From Hominimerdicola alba (GTDB lineage: Bacteria; Bacillota; Clostridia; Oscillospirales; Ruminococcaceae), in assembly GCF_900112155.1 (NCBI RefSeq), contig NZ_FOKQ01000011.1:20469-84468 (forward strand): DNA of 64,000 nucleotides, in the 5' to 3' direction. Below the pieces are notes generated by a model. The model was not told the origin of the DNA. It did no database searches and saw only the letters and a program-made list of their open reading frames with translations. The translations under genes and the position numbers were made by a program. Positions 27,161-35,948 of this stretch are shown one piece after another (within the stretch, counting starts at the first letter, position 1; each line of letters starts with the position of its first letter).

Positions 27161-27913
27161 ATGGAAACAAGAGAAAAGGTTCTGGAGGTCAAGGGACTTT
27201 CAAAGCAGTACAAAAAGGGCGTGTACGCTTCGGAGAAGGTAACTTTCGATGTACACAAGGGCGAGATATTCGCGCTGATAGGACCTAACGGCGCAGGCAA
27301 GACAACAACTATCAGAATGATATCCACCCTTTTGCAGGCAACAGAGGGCGATGCGGTGGTAAACGGTCACAGCATACTTACCGAGCCCGACAAAGTCCGC
27401 AAGAGCATTACCTATCTTCCCGATGAAGCAGGTGCTTACAAGACCATGAAAGGCATCGACTACCTGAGATTCATGGCTGAGCTGTATGCTGACAATAAAC
27501 AGCAGGCTGACAGCTATGTTGAAAGAGGCAGAGAGATATGCGAGCTGGGTGACAGGCTCAATGATAAGATACAGAGCTATTCCCGCGGTATGCAGAGAAA
27601 GCTTCTGCTGGCAAGGGCGATAATGTCAAAGCCCGCACTTGCCATACTCGATGAACCTACTTCGGGTCTGGATATAATCAATGCCCTTGAGATAAGGCGT
27701 ATGATAAAGAAATTGGCAGGGGAGGGCATGAGCTTCCTGCTGTCCTCACATAATATGCTGGAGATAGAGTATGTATCCGACAGAGTAGGCATAATCGCAA
27801 AGGGTCATCTGCTTGAAACGGGTACTCCCGAGGAACTTATAGCTAAATACCAAGCTGAAAATCTGGAGGACGTTTTCGAGACTGTGGTAATGAAAAGGAA
27901 CAAAGAGGTGTGA
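27161..27913 (+). CDS. NatA-like ABC transporter ATP-binding protein
   Basis: 250 residues. Walker A GPNGAGKT, signature SRGMQRKLLLARA (a variant of LSGGQ, as in NatA-type exporters), Walker B LAILDEPTSGLD, and the H-loop LSSHNM. ATG 27161 follows GAGGTGA; the frame is open further upstream but has no site there. It pairs with the permease that begins 7 nt after its stop. NatAB systems export Na+ or, in relatives, toxic compounds and peptides. Confidence 0.92.
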   Translation: METREKVLEVKGLSKQYKKGVYASEKVTFDVHKGEIFALIGPNGAGKTTTIRMISTLLQATEGDAVVNGHSILTEPDKVRKSITYLPDEAGAYKTMKGIDYLRFMAELYADNKQQADSYVERGREICELGDRLNDKIQSYSRGMQRKLLLARAIMSKPALAILDEPTSGLDIINALEIRRMIKKLAGEGMSFLLSSHNMLEIEYVSDRVGIIAKGHLLETGTPEELIAKYQAENLEDVFETVVMKRNKEV

Positions 27914-27919
27914 CACAAA

Positions 27920-29242
27920 ATGAAATTCAAGACACTATTTTTAAAAGAGCTTCGAGAGATGCTCAGCTTGCAGACCATAATGACTATGGTCATTTCCGTT
28001 GTGATACTTTCCTTTGCGGGACAGGCTATGAGCAAAGCCGTTGAGGAAAGCGCTGAAACCATGATGGATATTAATATCTGCGACCAGGACGATACAGAGT
28101 TCACCAAGAACATGATAAAATTCCTGACAGCCAACCTTGCACAGCTTGACGGCGAGGTAAATGTGGTGGAGATAAGCTCCGATGACTATGCCAAGGAGCT
28201 GAAAAAGGCTGATGTAAAGAACGTTGTTATTATCCCCGAGGGCTTTACCGCAAGCGTGGAGAACAACGAGGCTGCAAAGGTAAAATTCGTCCAGAGACTT
28301 AACTCGCTGGCAACAATGTCCAACCTGAACACAGGTTCACAGGTGGCAGTTGAATACCTGACAGCGGCTGTAAAGGACGTTGTATACAGCACCAAGGTAT
28401 CCAGCGGCAAGCTTTCAAATGAAGAGGTATCATTCCTCAATAACCCCATAGCCCTTGAAGAATCCACAGTAGTAGCTGATAAGAGCGCTGATATCTCCGC
28501 AAGCATAGTAATGTCTCTGTGTTCAGCACAGGGTATGATAGTTCCTATCATGATGTTCGTTCTGGTCATGATGTCTTCCAACATGATACTCAACGCTATC
28601 AGCACCGAGAAGATAGACAAGACTCTTGAAACTCTGCTTACCGCGCCTATTTCAAGACTTTCCGTCATAGCGGCTAAGATGTTGGCGGCAGCAGTTGTAG
28701 CGGCTATGCAGGCGGCTGTTTATATGTTTGGTTCAAAGAACATGATGAACGGCGTACTTGAAAAGGTAGGCTCCGACAGCGGCTACTCCGAGATACTGAA
28801 AGATCTGGGTCTTACCATGGACGCAGGACAGTATGTTCTCGTAGGTATCCAGATGTTCCTTTCCATACTGATAGCACTGTCCGTTGCACTGGTACTCGGT
28901 GTTCTGGCAAAGGACGCAAAGAGCGCACAGACACTTACTCTGCCTATCATGATGTGCACAATGATACCCTATATGCTTTCAATGTTCGTTGATATCAAGA
29001 CAATGTCACCCGCAGTAAGATATATCGTATACGCTATACCTTTCACACACTCCTTCATGGCTTCCGAGAACGCTATGTTCGGTAACTACGGTGTGTATAC
29101 AGGCGGACTTGTCTACCAGTTCATTTTCCTCATAATATGTATGTTTATGGCACTGAAGATATTCATGAGCGACAGGATATTCACCATGAGCATCGGCGGT
29201 AAAAAGAGCCAAGGCACAGCCAACGAAGAGAGCGAATCATAA
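27920..29242 (+). CDS. NatB-like ABC-2 type permease
   Basis: 440 residues. One N-terminal helix, a large extracytoplasmic domain (about residues 40-190), then 5-6 helices (IVPIMMFVLVMMSSNMILNA; IEKIDKTLETLLTAPIS-like segment KIDKTLETLLTAPISRL; LALVLGVLAKDAKSAQ). This is the ABC-2 membrane topology of NatB/YhaP exporters. It follows the ATPase by 7 nt and is the last gene of the six-gene operon. Confidence 0.92.
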   Translation: MKFKTLFLKELREMLSLQTIMTMVISVVILSFAGQAMSKAVEESAETMMDINICDQDDTEFTKNMIKFLTANLAQLDGEVNVVEISSDDYAKELKKADVKNVVIIPEGFTASVENNEAAKVKFVQRLNSLATMSNLNTGSQVAVEYLTAAVKDVVYSTKVSSGKLSNEEVSFLNNPIALEESTVVADKSADISASIVMSLCSAQGMIVPIMMFVLVMMSSNMILNAISTEKIDKTLETLLTAPISRLSVIAAKMLAAAVVAAMQAAVYMFGSKNMMNGVLEKVGSDSGYSEILKDLGLTMDAGQYVLVGIQMFLSILIALSVALVLGVLAKDAKSAQTLTLPIMMCTMIPYMLSMFVDIKTMSPAVRYIVYAIPFTHSFMASENAMFGNYGVYTGGLVYQFIFLIICMFMALKIFMSDRIFTMSIGGKKSQGTANEESES

Positions 29243-29256
29243 ATAACACTTTAAAG

Positions 29257-29295
29257 AACTATCGGGAAAGCCTTTCAGGCTATTTCCCGATAGTT
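29257..29295 (+). terminator. Hairpin ending the ABC operon
   Basis: A 13-bp stem AACTATCGGGAAA / TTTCCCGATAGTT with a small inner stem (GCCT/AGGC). The T-tract after it is weak. Confidence 0.65.
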
Positions 29296-29313
29296 CGCTT
29301 TATATATCAAAAA

Positions 29314-29340
29314 AACACCGCGGAAATTTCCCGCGGTGTT
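29314..29340 (-). terminator. Terminator of the acyl-CoA synthetase gene
   Basis: AACACCGCGG / CCGCGGTGTT followed on the minus strand by a T-run (AAAAA at 29309-29313 on the plus strand). Confidence 0.85.
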
Positions 29341-29348
29341 AGTTGTTA

Positions 29349-30980
29349 TTATGAATTGTTCTGCTTGGCAACTACGGATTCGCCGCAGTAGATCTTGCGG
29401 AGAACAGGCTTTTCGATCTTGCCTGTGGGGTTTCTGGGTACGTCCGCGAAGATGACTTTGTGGGGTCTCTTGTAGCGGGGCAGTTTGTGGCAGAAGTCGT
29501 TTATCTCCTCCTCGGAACATTCCATGCCCTCTTTGATGGAGATTATAGCCGCTGCGATCTCACCCAGTCTCTTGTCAGGCAGACCGATAACTGCAACGTC
29601 CTTTACAGCAGGGTGTGCACGCAGGAAATCCTCTATCTGTACGGGATAGAGATTCTCACCGCCGCTGATGATAACGTCTTTCTTTCTGTCAACGAGGAAT
29701 ATGAATCCGTCCTCGTCCTCCTGTGCCATATCGCCTGTGAACAGCCAGCCGTCCTTGAGAGTCTCTTCGGTAGCCTTGGGGTCGCGGTAATAGCAGGTCA
29801 TAACGCCGGGACCCTTTACGCAAAGTTCGCCGACCTCGCCGCGGGGAACAGTTTCGCCGCGCTCGTCAACTATCTTGACCACCCAGCCAAAGCCAGCCTT
29901 GCCGATAGCGCCAACCTTGTGGATATTCTCAACACCAAGATGTACACAGCCGGGGCCTATGCTCTCGCTGAGACCGTAGTTTGTATCGTACTGATGATTG
30001 GGGAACAGCTTCTTCCACCTTGAGATAAGAGAGGGCGGAACAGGCTGTGCGCCTATATGCATAAGTCTCCACTGGGAGAGCTGATACTGGGTTATGTCGA
30101 TATCTCCTCTGTCAACTGCATCGAGGATATCCTGAGCCCATGGCACCAGCAGCCATACGATGGTGCAGAGCTCGCTTGAAACTGCTTCAAGCACGAACTT
30201 AGGCTTGACACCTTTGAGTATAACAGCCTTGCCGCCCGAGATAAGGCTGCCGAACCAGTGCATCTTAGCACCTGTATGGTAAAGGGGCGGTATGCAGAGG
30301 AAGACATCGTTCTCGGTCTGACCGTGGTGCGCCTGTTCAACTCTTGCGGAATGAACAAGGCTCATGTGCTTGTGAAGTATAGCCTTGGGGAAGCCTGTAG
30401 TACCCGAAGAGAAGTATATAGCTGCATAATCTTCATCAGTCAGTCTGATATCAGGCGAAACGCTGGAGCAGTTTGCAGCAAGTCTGTCATAATGCTCAGC
30501 GAAAGTGGGACATCCCTCACCAACGTAGAACAGCAGACGGTTCTTGCTGATATCGTCAACTATCTCTTCAACTCTGCCGATGAATTCGGGGCCGAATACG
30601 AGGATATCCACCTCAGCCAGTTCAACGCAGTACTTTATCTCATCTGCGGTATATCTGAAATTAAGGGGCACAGCTAGAGCGCCTGTTTTCAGTATGCCGA
30701 AGTATATAGGCAGCCATTCAAGGCAGTTCATCAGCAAAATACCGACCTTGTCGCCCTTTTTAACACCGCGGGAGATGAGCAGGTTAGCGAAACGGTTAGC
30801 CTTCTCATTGAATACCGACCATGTTATCTCGCGTCTGTAGGGTACATCTGCGGTAGGCTCTATGAGTTCATATTCCTTCCATGTTACGCGCTTCTCGCGT
30901 ATCTCGGGGTTGAGCTCTACAAGGGCTGTTTTATCGGGGAGTTCAGCTGCATTTCTTTCCAAAAATTCTGTAATTGGCAT
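29349..30980 (-). CDS. Class I adenylate-forming acyl-CoA synthetase/ligase
   Basis: 543 residues. ATP-binding loop YFSSGTTGFPKAILHKH, LSESIGPG, the hinge region GWLFTGDMAQEDEDGFIFLV and the C-terminal RKKDVIISGGENLYP...K (PTGKIEK) are present. It activates a carboxylic acid as acyl-AMP and then thioester. ATG 30980 (MPITEFLERN) follows AAAGGAT; the longer frame to 31055 has no site and overlaps the promoter. Single gene; the substrate is not evident, and medium- or long-chain fatty acid is a guess. Confidence 0.9.
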   Translation of the reverse strand: MPITEFLERNAAELPDKTALVELNPEIREKRVTWKEYELIEPTADVPYRREITWSVFNEKANRFANLLISRGVKKGDKVGILLMNCLEWLPIYFGILKTGALAVPLNFRYTADEIKYCVELAEVDILVFGPEFIGRVEEIVDDISKNRLLFYVGEGCPTFAEHYDRLAANCSSVSPDIRLTDEDYAAIYFSSGTTGFPKAILHKHMSLVHSARVEQAHHGQTENDVFLCIPPLYHTGAKMHWFGSLISGGKAVILKGVKPKFVLEAVSSELCTIVWLLVPWAQDILDAVDRGDIDITQYQLSQWRLMHIGAQPVPPSLISRWKKLFPNHQYDTNYGLSESIGPGCVHLGVENIHKVGAIGKAGFGWVVKIVDERGETVPRGEVGELCVKGPGVMTCYYRDPKATEETLKDGWLFTGDMAQEDEDGFIFLVDRKKDVIISGGENLYPVQIEDFLRAHPAVKDVAVIGLPDKRLGEIAAAIISIKEGMECSEEEINDFCHKLPRYKRPHKVIFADVPRNPTGKIEKPVLRKIYCGESVVAKQNNS

Positions 30981-31063
30981 TATAAAATTATCCTTTCCGA
31001 ACGAATTTTGTGCTTTGATATATGAAAGTATAAAAGCTGTAAAGCACAAAAGCAATTAAGTTA

Positions 31064-31092
31064 ATTTTACCACATTCATAGAAAAAAGTAAA
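31064..31092 (-). promoter_or_regulatory. Promoter of the acyl-CoA synthetase gene
   Basis: Minus strand TTTACT (31092-31087), 17 nt, TAAAAT (31069-31064). Confidence 0.55.
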
Positions 31093-31183
31093 GACTTCAC
31101 AGGGCTTTTTTTGTACAAAAATGTCGCAGACCCTTTTTGCAGTTTGCACAAGCAAAAAGCAGACAGGCGGGATATAAAAAACG

Positions 31184-31228
31184 AATCGCGCAGTATATGC
31201 CGACAAAGCAGCATTAACCGCGCGATTA
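31184..31228 (-). terminator. Likely terminator of the broken pilin-domain gene
   Basis: AATCGCGC near 31184-31191 pairs with GCGCGATT near 31220-31228, with A-run on the left and T-run on the right, so it could work in either direction. Together with the promoter at 31064-31092 it fills the 30981-31322 gap; no other gene is seen there. Confidence 0.5.
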
Positions 31229-31322
31229 TTTTTAGTTTATGTGTGATAGCGCTGATGTGTCACTATCGGTAATTATTTAGCTATAGGGTAACGTCAAGCT
31301 TCAGCACCGCACTTACGATACG

Positions 31323-33239
31323 TCAGTTTGTGCCCCATGTTGCTGAATCTCTTGTTAAGGATTCCACCCTTTTTTCACGAGTTGTAATAATATAGAAATT
31401 ACTATCTGAGATAACAGGGTTATCTATGTATTTTTCGATTCTTTCTCCATCATCATTCTGTATCGCTATGAAAACTGTTCTTACGGAATAGCCATTATAA
31501 GGTATCCAGTCAGTAGTCATTGATTCACCCATTTCTATCCAGGAAGCGATAGTACTCTCCGGTATTGTGCTGCCTGCTTCAAGCTTTATACTATTTACCT
31601 TAGCAGAAGAACCGCGATCAGCATACAGAGATAGAGTAATCTTTTCGCTTTGGTTAGGTTTCTTGGCGTGCAGGGTGCCCCATTCAATATTCCTGTGATC
31701 GGGTGTCGGATACTGACCTATATTGCCGGTAGTGTTATCCTTTACCTGAACAAAGAAAGATTCCTCGCTGTTGATAGTTGCCATGCCCACATATACACTG
31801 ACATTTGTTCCCCGACCATTGTTGAGCAGCTCACTGTTGACAGCGGCATCACCTTTAGTAAGTTCTTTTGTACCTATTTTCAGTCCATCCTTGGTGTTTG
31901 CCTGTGGAAATTCGCCGTTGTCAAAAATCTCTTGCAAACTATTCAAACCGTGTTCTGTTTCATAATCTGCGATATATTCGGCTACAGCATTATACGCAGT
32001 CTTGGCATCTTCGTCAAGCTCTCTTGATTTCACAGCCTCAGATGTATTTTCATCGAATGTACCCCATGTTGCTTCGCCCTGTGTGGGATGAGGATACTGA
32101 CCTGTCTTTCCTGTCTTGGGATCCTTTGCCTGAACAAAGAATTCCGGATATCCGTAAGCATCGGTACCGTTCGTGCCTACATATACGATCATGCCGTCAT
32201 AATAGAATTTCAGCCAGTCGTTTATGGCTTTATCACCTTCGGTAAGCGATGAATTACAGTCTATCTTCAATCCGTCCTGAGTGTGCGCATTCGGAAAACC
32301 GCCGTTTTCAAAGCATCCCTTATAGTCAAGTCCCATTGTTTCCAGATCAGCTATATATTCAGCAACTTCATTATATGCAAATTTAGCTGCGCGGTTAACA
32401 TCTTCGGTACTGTAATTTGTACATATGGGTGAATCGGGGTCAAATGTGCCCCATGTTACATTACCATTTGAGGGGTGGGGGAACTGACCTACCTTGCCTG
32501 TCTTGTTATCCCTTACCTGAATAAAAGCAGAGTCCTCACCGTTGATTTTTGTTTTGCCAACATATACGCTTATATTGCCGCGGGCATACTGCGAAGCTTC
32601 GATATTTACCGCCTTGTCGCCTTTTGCTGTATGAAGCCTGTCTTCATGCCGCCTTTTGAATTTGCCTTTGCAAATTCTCCGTTCTTGAAGCAATCCTCTA
32701 AACTGAGACCCTCATATTCATAATCACTATAAACTACACCAACGGCACCAAAGCAATACCGGGCAGCTTTGTTCAGACCGTCAACTGTGTTTGATTTGTC
32801 CACATCAGAGTATACTCTCAGTCTTTCGGGAAGTTCATTGTATCCATACTCGTCCGTCATGGTAAAGGTGAACGAAACGCACTCATTCGGAGCAACAGTG
32901 CCATTGGTGCTGCTGTTCCTGATAACGCTTTTCTCATTCAAAACCTACATAACTGTAGTTCTCGGTGAACAGTCTGCCGTATTTTACGTTCTGTATCTCG
33001 CCTTCGTGTTCAAAGCCCACAGCCCAGTTGTTTATTGTCTTCTTGCTGGTGTTCTTCAGGGAGATCTTAACTGTGGTGTAACCGTCCTTAACGGAAAGCA
33101 CCTCGTACTATGCCAGATAGCCTGTACCTCTGTAAGCCCTTGAATCGCCTGTGTTGAGCGAAGCCGATGCGGGCAGAGAAAGTCCGCAGGCAAGTGCCAG
33201 TGCAGTTAAGCCTGAAATGATCTTTTTGTTGTTTTTCAT
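31323..33239 (-). pseudogene. Broken gene: signal peptide, CBM2-like domain and tandem type IV pilin globular domains
   Basis: Three frames together encode one protein. ATG 33239 (RBS AGGAGG) begins a signal peptide (KKIISGLTALALACGLSLPA). An in-frame TAG near 33108 interrupts a carbohydrate-binding-like domain (SLKNTSKKTINNWAVGFEHE). A one-base shift near 32940 moves to the frame with NGTVAPNECVSFTF and then the first pilin-like domain. A second shift near 32630 moves to the frame ending at 31323, which carries further pilin-like domains: YNEVAEYIADLET...GQFPHPSNGNVTWGTF; YNAVAEYIADYET...GQYPHPTQGEATWGTF; and a degenerate last one ending SATWGTN. These match the C-terminal half of the pilin at 63332-63769. 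There is no prepilin GFTLVE motif. Three lesions within about 0.5 kb argue for decay rather than a single sequencing error. Confidence 0.82.
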
Positions 33240-33291
33240 TTTTTATGCCTCCTATATTTTGTGAGTAGGATATATCTATACTCTCGTTAAA

Positions 33292-33320
33292 ATTATAACA
33301 CTTTAATATTTTAATGTCAA
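33292..33320 (-). promoter_or_regulatory. Consensus promoter in front of the broken pilin-domain gene
   Basis: Minus strand TTGACA (33320-33315), 17 nt, TATAAT (33297-33292): a perfect SigA promoter that has survived although the gene is interrupted. Confidence 0.8.
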
Positions 33321-33398
33321 TGATTTTTAGGTGAAAATTATTGACGTTAATTTATATGTGATTTTTCGGGATAGTCAGCTATCCTGCATAATAAAAAA

Positions 33399-33432
33399 AG
33401 TCTTCCGACGGTACGAAAATTGTCGGAAGACT
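33399..33432 (-). terminator. Terminator of the CobW-like/DUF1980-like gene
   Basis: AGTCTTCCGAC / GTCGGAAGACT followed on the minus strand by seven T. Confidence 0.92.
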
Positions 33433-33443
33433 TGTGTAATTTA

Positions 33444-34400
33444 TCAATAGAATGTTGCAACTTCCTGTAAAGGCGCATCGGCGGGAACAAGCTTCTCCAC
33501 AACAAGCACGGGACCCTTGCCCTTGTAAAGCTTGTGCTTCTGCATCTTTACTGTAAATGTCACATCGAACCACTTGGGCGTTGTCAGATCAAGCTGTTCA
33601 TCGCAAAGGCTTGCCAGCCAGCAGAATGTGATATCCTCAACACAGCAGGTCATTATCTTTCTGCCCAAGGCGATTGTGCCTTTGGGGAACTTGGGGTTCA
33701 TCGCCGCCATAGCTTTCAGATGCACCCGCTTGCCGTCGTACTTTTCTGGCTCTTCATTGATATCTCTGTACCACAGCGCGTAGTCCCTTTCATCAACTTC
33801 GATGGTATCAGCATTGATGTCAAAAGGCAGAGGGTCTTCGATGTCGTCGTACTCGGAAGTACCGTCAGTACACTCGTAGGCGATATCTGTACGTCTGCTG
33901 ACACCTCTTACTATCTTATGGAACTCCATCTTGTCCATAGTTGCTTTGTCAAAACGGTTAAACACCGTCAGCTCACAGTTTGAGAGCTTGTCAACTACCA
34001 GGGATCTCATGTTCTGGTTGTAGTTGAGGAATGTGGTCGCATCGGTGAAATTCATTATCTGGTAGATCGCCCAGCTGTCAGGCAGTGCGTTCAGCAGATC
34101 GTTCATCGTCCACATACCATTGTACTCTATCATAACTCGCTGACCGTGTACCTCAGTGTACAGCTTCTGCAGATTGATAGGGTTCAGCTCGTCCTTATCT
34201 TCTATCACGCGGGGATATATATGGCTCTTCTCGAAGTCACTGGTGTCGTACTCCTCCATGCCTTCCTCGCATATCAGCAGAAGTGTCCTGTCACCGTTGT
34301 TGAAACGCTTGTCTTCAAGCGTCTTCTGTATAAAGGTGGTCTTGCCGCCCTCCAGAAATCCCGTGAACAGGTACACGGGCACAAAATTATCTTCATTCAT
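33444..34400 (-). CDS. G3E (CobW-type) GTPase with C-terminal TIGR03943/DUF1980-like domain
   Basis: 318 residues. P-loop FTGFLEGGKTT at the N-terminus and FNRFDK (NKxD-like) mark a G3E P-loop GTPase. The family's usual GCxCC metal-delivery motif is missing; LLICEEGMEEY occupies that region. The C-terminal ~95 residues (NEEPEKYDGKRVHLKA, then ALGRKIMTCCVEDITF) resemble the TIGR03943/DUF1980 domain that accompanies CobW-linked permeases. ATG 34400 follows CAGGAGAG; the frame is open upstream but unsupported. Predicted role: metal trafficking. Third gene of a leftward cluster with another G3E GTPase. Confidence 0.82.
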   Translation of the reverse strand: MNEDNFVPVYLFTGFLEGGKTTFIQKTLEDKRFNNGDRTLLLICEEGMEEYDTSDFEKSHIYPRVIEDKDELNPINLQKLYTEVHGQRVMIEYNGMWTMNDLLNALPDSWAIYQIMNFTDATTFLNYNQNMRSLVVDKLSNCELTVFNRFDKATMDKMEFHKIVRGVSRRTDIAYECTDGTSEYDDIEDPLPFDINADTIEVDERDYALWYRDINEEPEKYDGKRVHLKAMAAMNPKFPKGTIALGRKIMTCCVEDITFCWLASLCDEQLDLTTPKWFDVTFTVKMQKHKLYKGKGPVLVVEKLVPADAPLQEVATFY

Positions 34401-34488
34401 TTTCAGATTACTCTCCTGATCTATTATATTGTTATCCCGCTGACACACCACTAAACAGCCTTTTGACAGGCGGTATCAATAGACGGCG

Positions 34489-34582
34489 GTCTTCTTTCCC
34501 CGCCGTGGGCGGGGAAAGAAGACATCTCAATAAATATTCATTACCGGACTGGGTATAAGCGGTGTGATAAAGGGATAGTCAT
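34489..34582. repeat. Interspersed hairpin element, copy A
   Basis: A 16-bp perfect stem GTCTTCTTTCCCCGCC / GGCGGGGAAAGAAGAC (34489-34504, 34508-34523; 3-nt loop). A 3' segment at about 34539-34582 (GTGTGATAAAGGGATAG) is similar to the segment after the hairpin at 45973-46009. It is intergenic between 34401 and 34603 and has no U-run, so it is not a simple terminator. Confidence 0.65.
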
Positions 34583-34603
34583 ATTCCATTATTATCACTG
34601 CTG

Positions 34604-35872
34604 TCAGAACGGCACCATGCCGTCGGGGTCGTAGGATTCAAACTTCTCTTCCTCCTTTACAGGCACAAACTTTTTCATGCCGCCTTCGGGCACAAAGCCC
34701 ATACGGCAGAAATACTCATGCTCGCAGTCGTAATCGGGCAGAACTATCTTGTCCTGAGAACCGCGAACTATGTCGTACTGATCAAGCAGCACCGAGCCGC
34801 CATCTTTGTGGAGTATGCACTGCAGACCGTTTATCTCCAGCGCACCATTTACTCTGCAAAGTGTACCGCTTTCGTCGAAGTAGTCGAAGTCCACCGATTC
34901 GCCCCTGCTTAGTTTGCCTATCTCCTCGGGGGTGAAGATGTGTCCGCACCATACTCCCGAGAACTTCACGGGACATCTCAGCACACGCGCCATGAAGCTG
35001 TCAAGGTCGCGGTCGAGTATCTCGCTGCTGTAATTCTCGTACAGAAATTCCATCTGGAAAAGCTGCTCGGCAACTTTCTTCATGTCCATATCCTTCGGCA
35101 TGAAGAAGCTGCTCAGGGTAACTGTAAGGTCGCCTGTGCGCAGGCTTCTCTCATATAGGAACCTGTACTCGCCCAGACTGTTCTTCAGCGGTATATAGCT
35201 GCCGTCGTTGTAGTGTATAACACAGCCGCCGTACTTTGCAGAAGCCTTTTTCAGCTCATAGCCGTAGTATGCCGCGGGCTGTCCGTTTTCGGTGAACTCC
35301 TTGCCTACAACCTCGATTATGCCGCCGCCCAGCAGACGGTTCAGCTGTGCCGCATCGGGCAGCTCCCTGCAAAGGAACTCCATCTCCACAAGCTCGCCCT
35401 CGTGGTAGATGTAAAGGGTCTTTTTATCGAACTCGGTTATCTTGGGTATGTGCTTTTTCGGAAATACCTCAGGCACGAATTCGTACTCAGCCGCATTGAA
35501 CAGCTTGTAGCTTGAATTGAAGGACACATTGAATGGGTCGATGTCCTTCTGCACCTCTTTCAGGCTGCCTGTAACGGTGTATACCATGTTGCCCTCGACA
35601 GAATCAAAGGTGATGCTCCCGCCGCTGCACAGCACGGATACCTCATCATCGGTAAATATATGACCGTGCCATACGCCGCAGAACTGTGCGTCCTCGCCGT
35701 CCTTTTTGAACTTTACGCTTACCTTCTCGTAAACCTTGCCGTTGAGTTCGCTGCTGTATTCATAACGTTCGCCTGCGTTCTCAAAGGGAACATACTGAGT
35801 GCTGCCGTCCTCACCCTGAAAACTTCCCGGGTAGAAAAGGTCTTTCTTTATCTCGTAATTTGACTTATCCAT
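34604..35872 (-). CDS. Hypothetical protein with duplicated GHIFTxEE domain
   Basis: 422 residues, no signal peptide or membrane helix. A ~50-residue unit is duplicated: FCGVWHGHIFTDDEVSVL (near residue 62) and FSGVWCGHIFTPEEIGKL (near residue 315). Each is followed by GxSxxFD. The unit resembles the F-G-x-W-x-GH-x-FT-x-EE modules seen in some topoisomerase-C-terminal-like/DUF3945 proteins (weak resemblance). It lies between two G3E GTPase genes in the same orientation, so a partner role in the same cellular task is possible. Confidence 0.72.
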   Translation of the reverse strand: MDKSNYEIKKDLFYPGSFQGEDGSTQYVPFENAGERYEYSSELNGKVYEKVSVKFKKDGEDAQFCGVWHGHIFTDDEVSVLCSGGSITFDSVEGNMVYTVTGSLKEVQKDIDPFNVSFNSSYKLFNAAEYEFVPEVFPKKHIPKITEFDKKTLYIYHEGELVEMEFLCRELPDAAQLNRLLGGGIIEVVGKEFTENGQPAAYYGYELKKASAKYGGCVIHYNDGSYIPLKNSLGEYRFLYERSLRTGDLTVTLSSFFMPKDMDMKKVAEQLFQMEFLYENYSSEILDRDLDSFMARVLRCPVKFSGVWCGHIFTPEEIGKLSRGESVDFDYFDESGTLCRVNGALEINGLQCILHKDGGSVLLDQYDIVRGSQDKIVLPDYDCEHEYFCRMGFVPEGGMKKFVPVKEEEKFESYDPDGMVPF

Positions 35873-35948
35873 GCTGTACCTCCTTTTTGGTATACCTTAG
35901 TTTTACCATTTAATATAGTATAATTTATTTTGCGGGAGCGTCAGGGTA

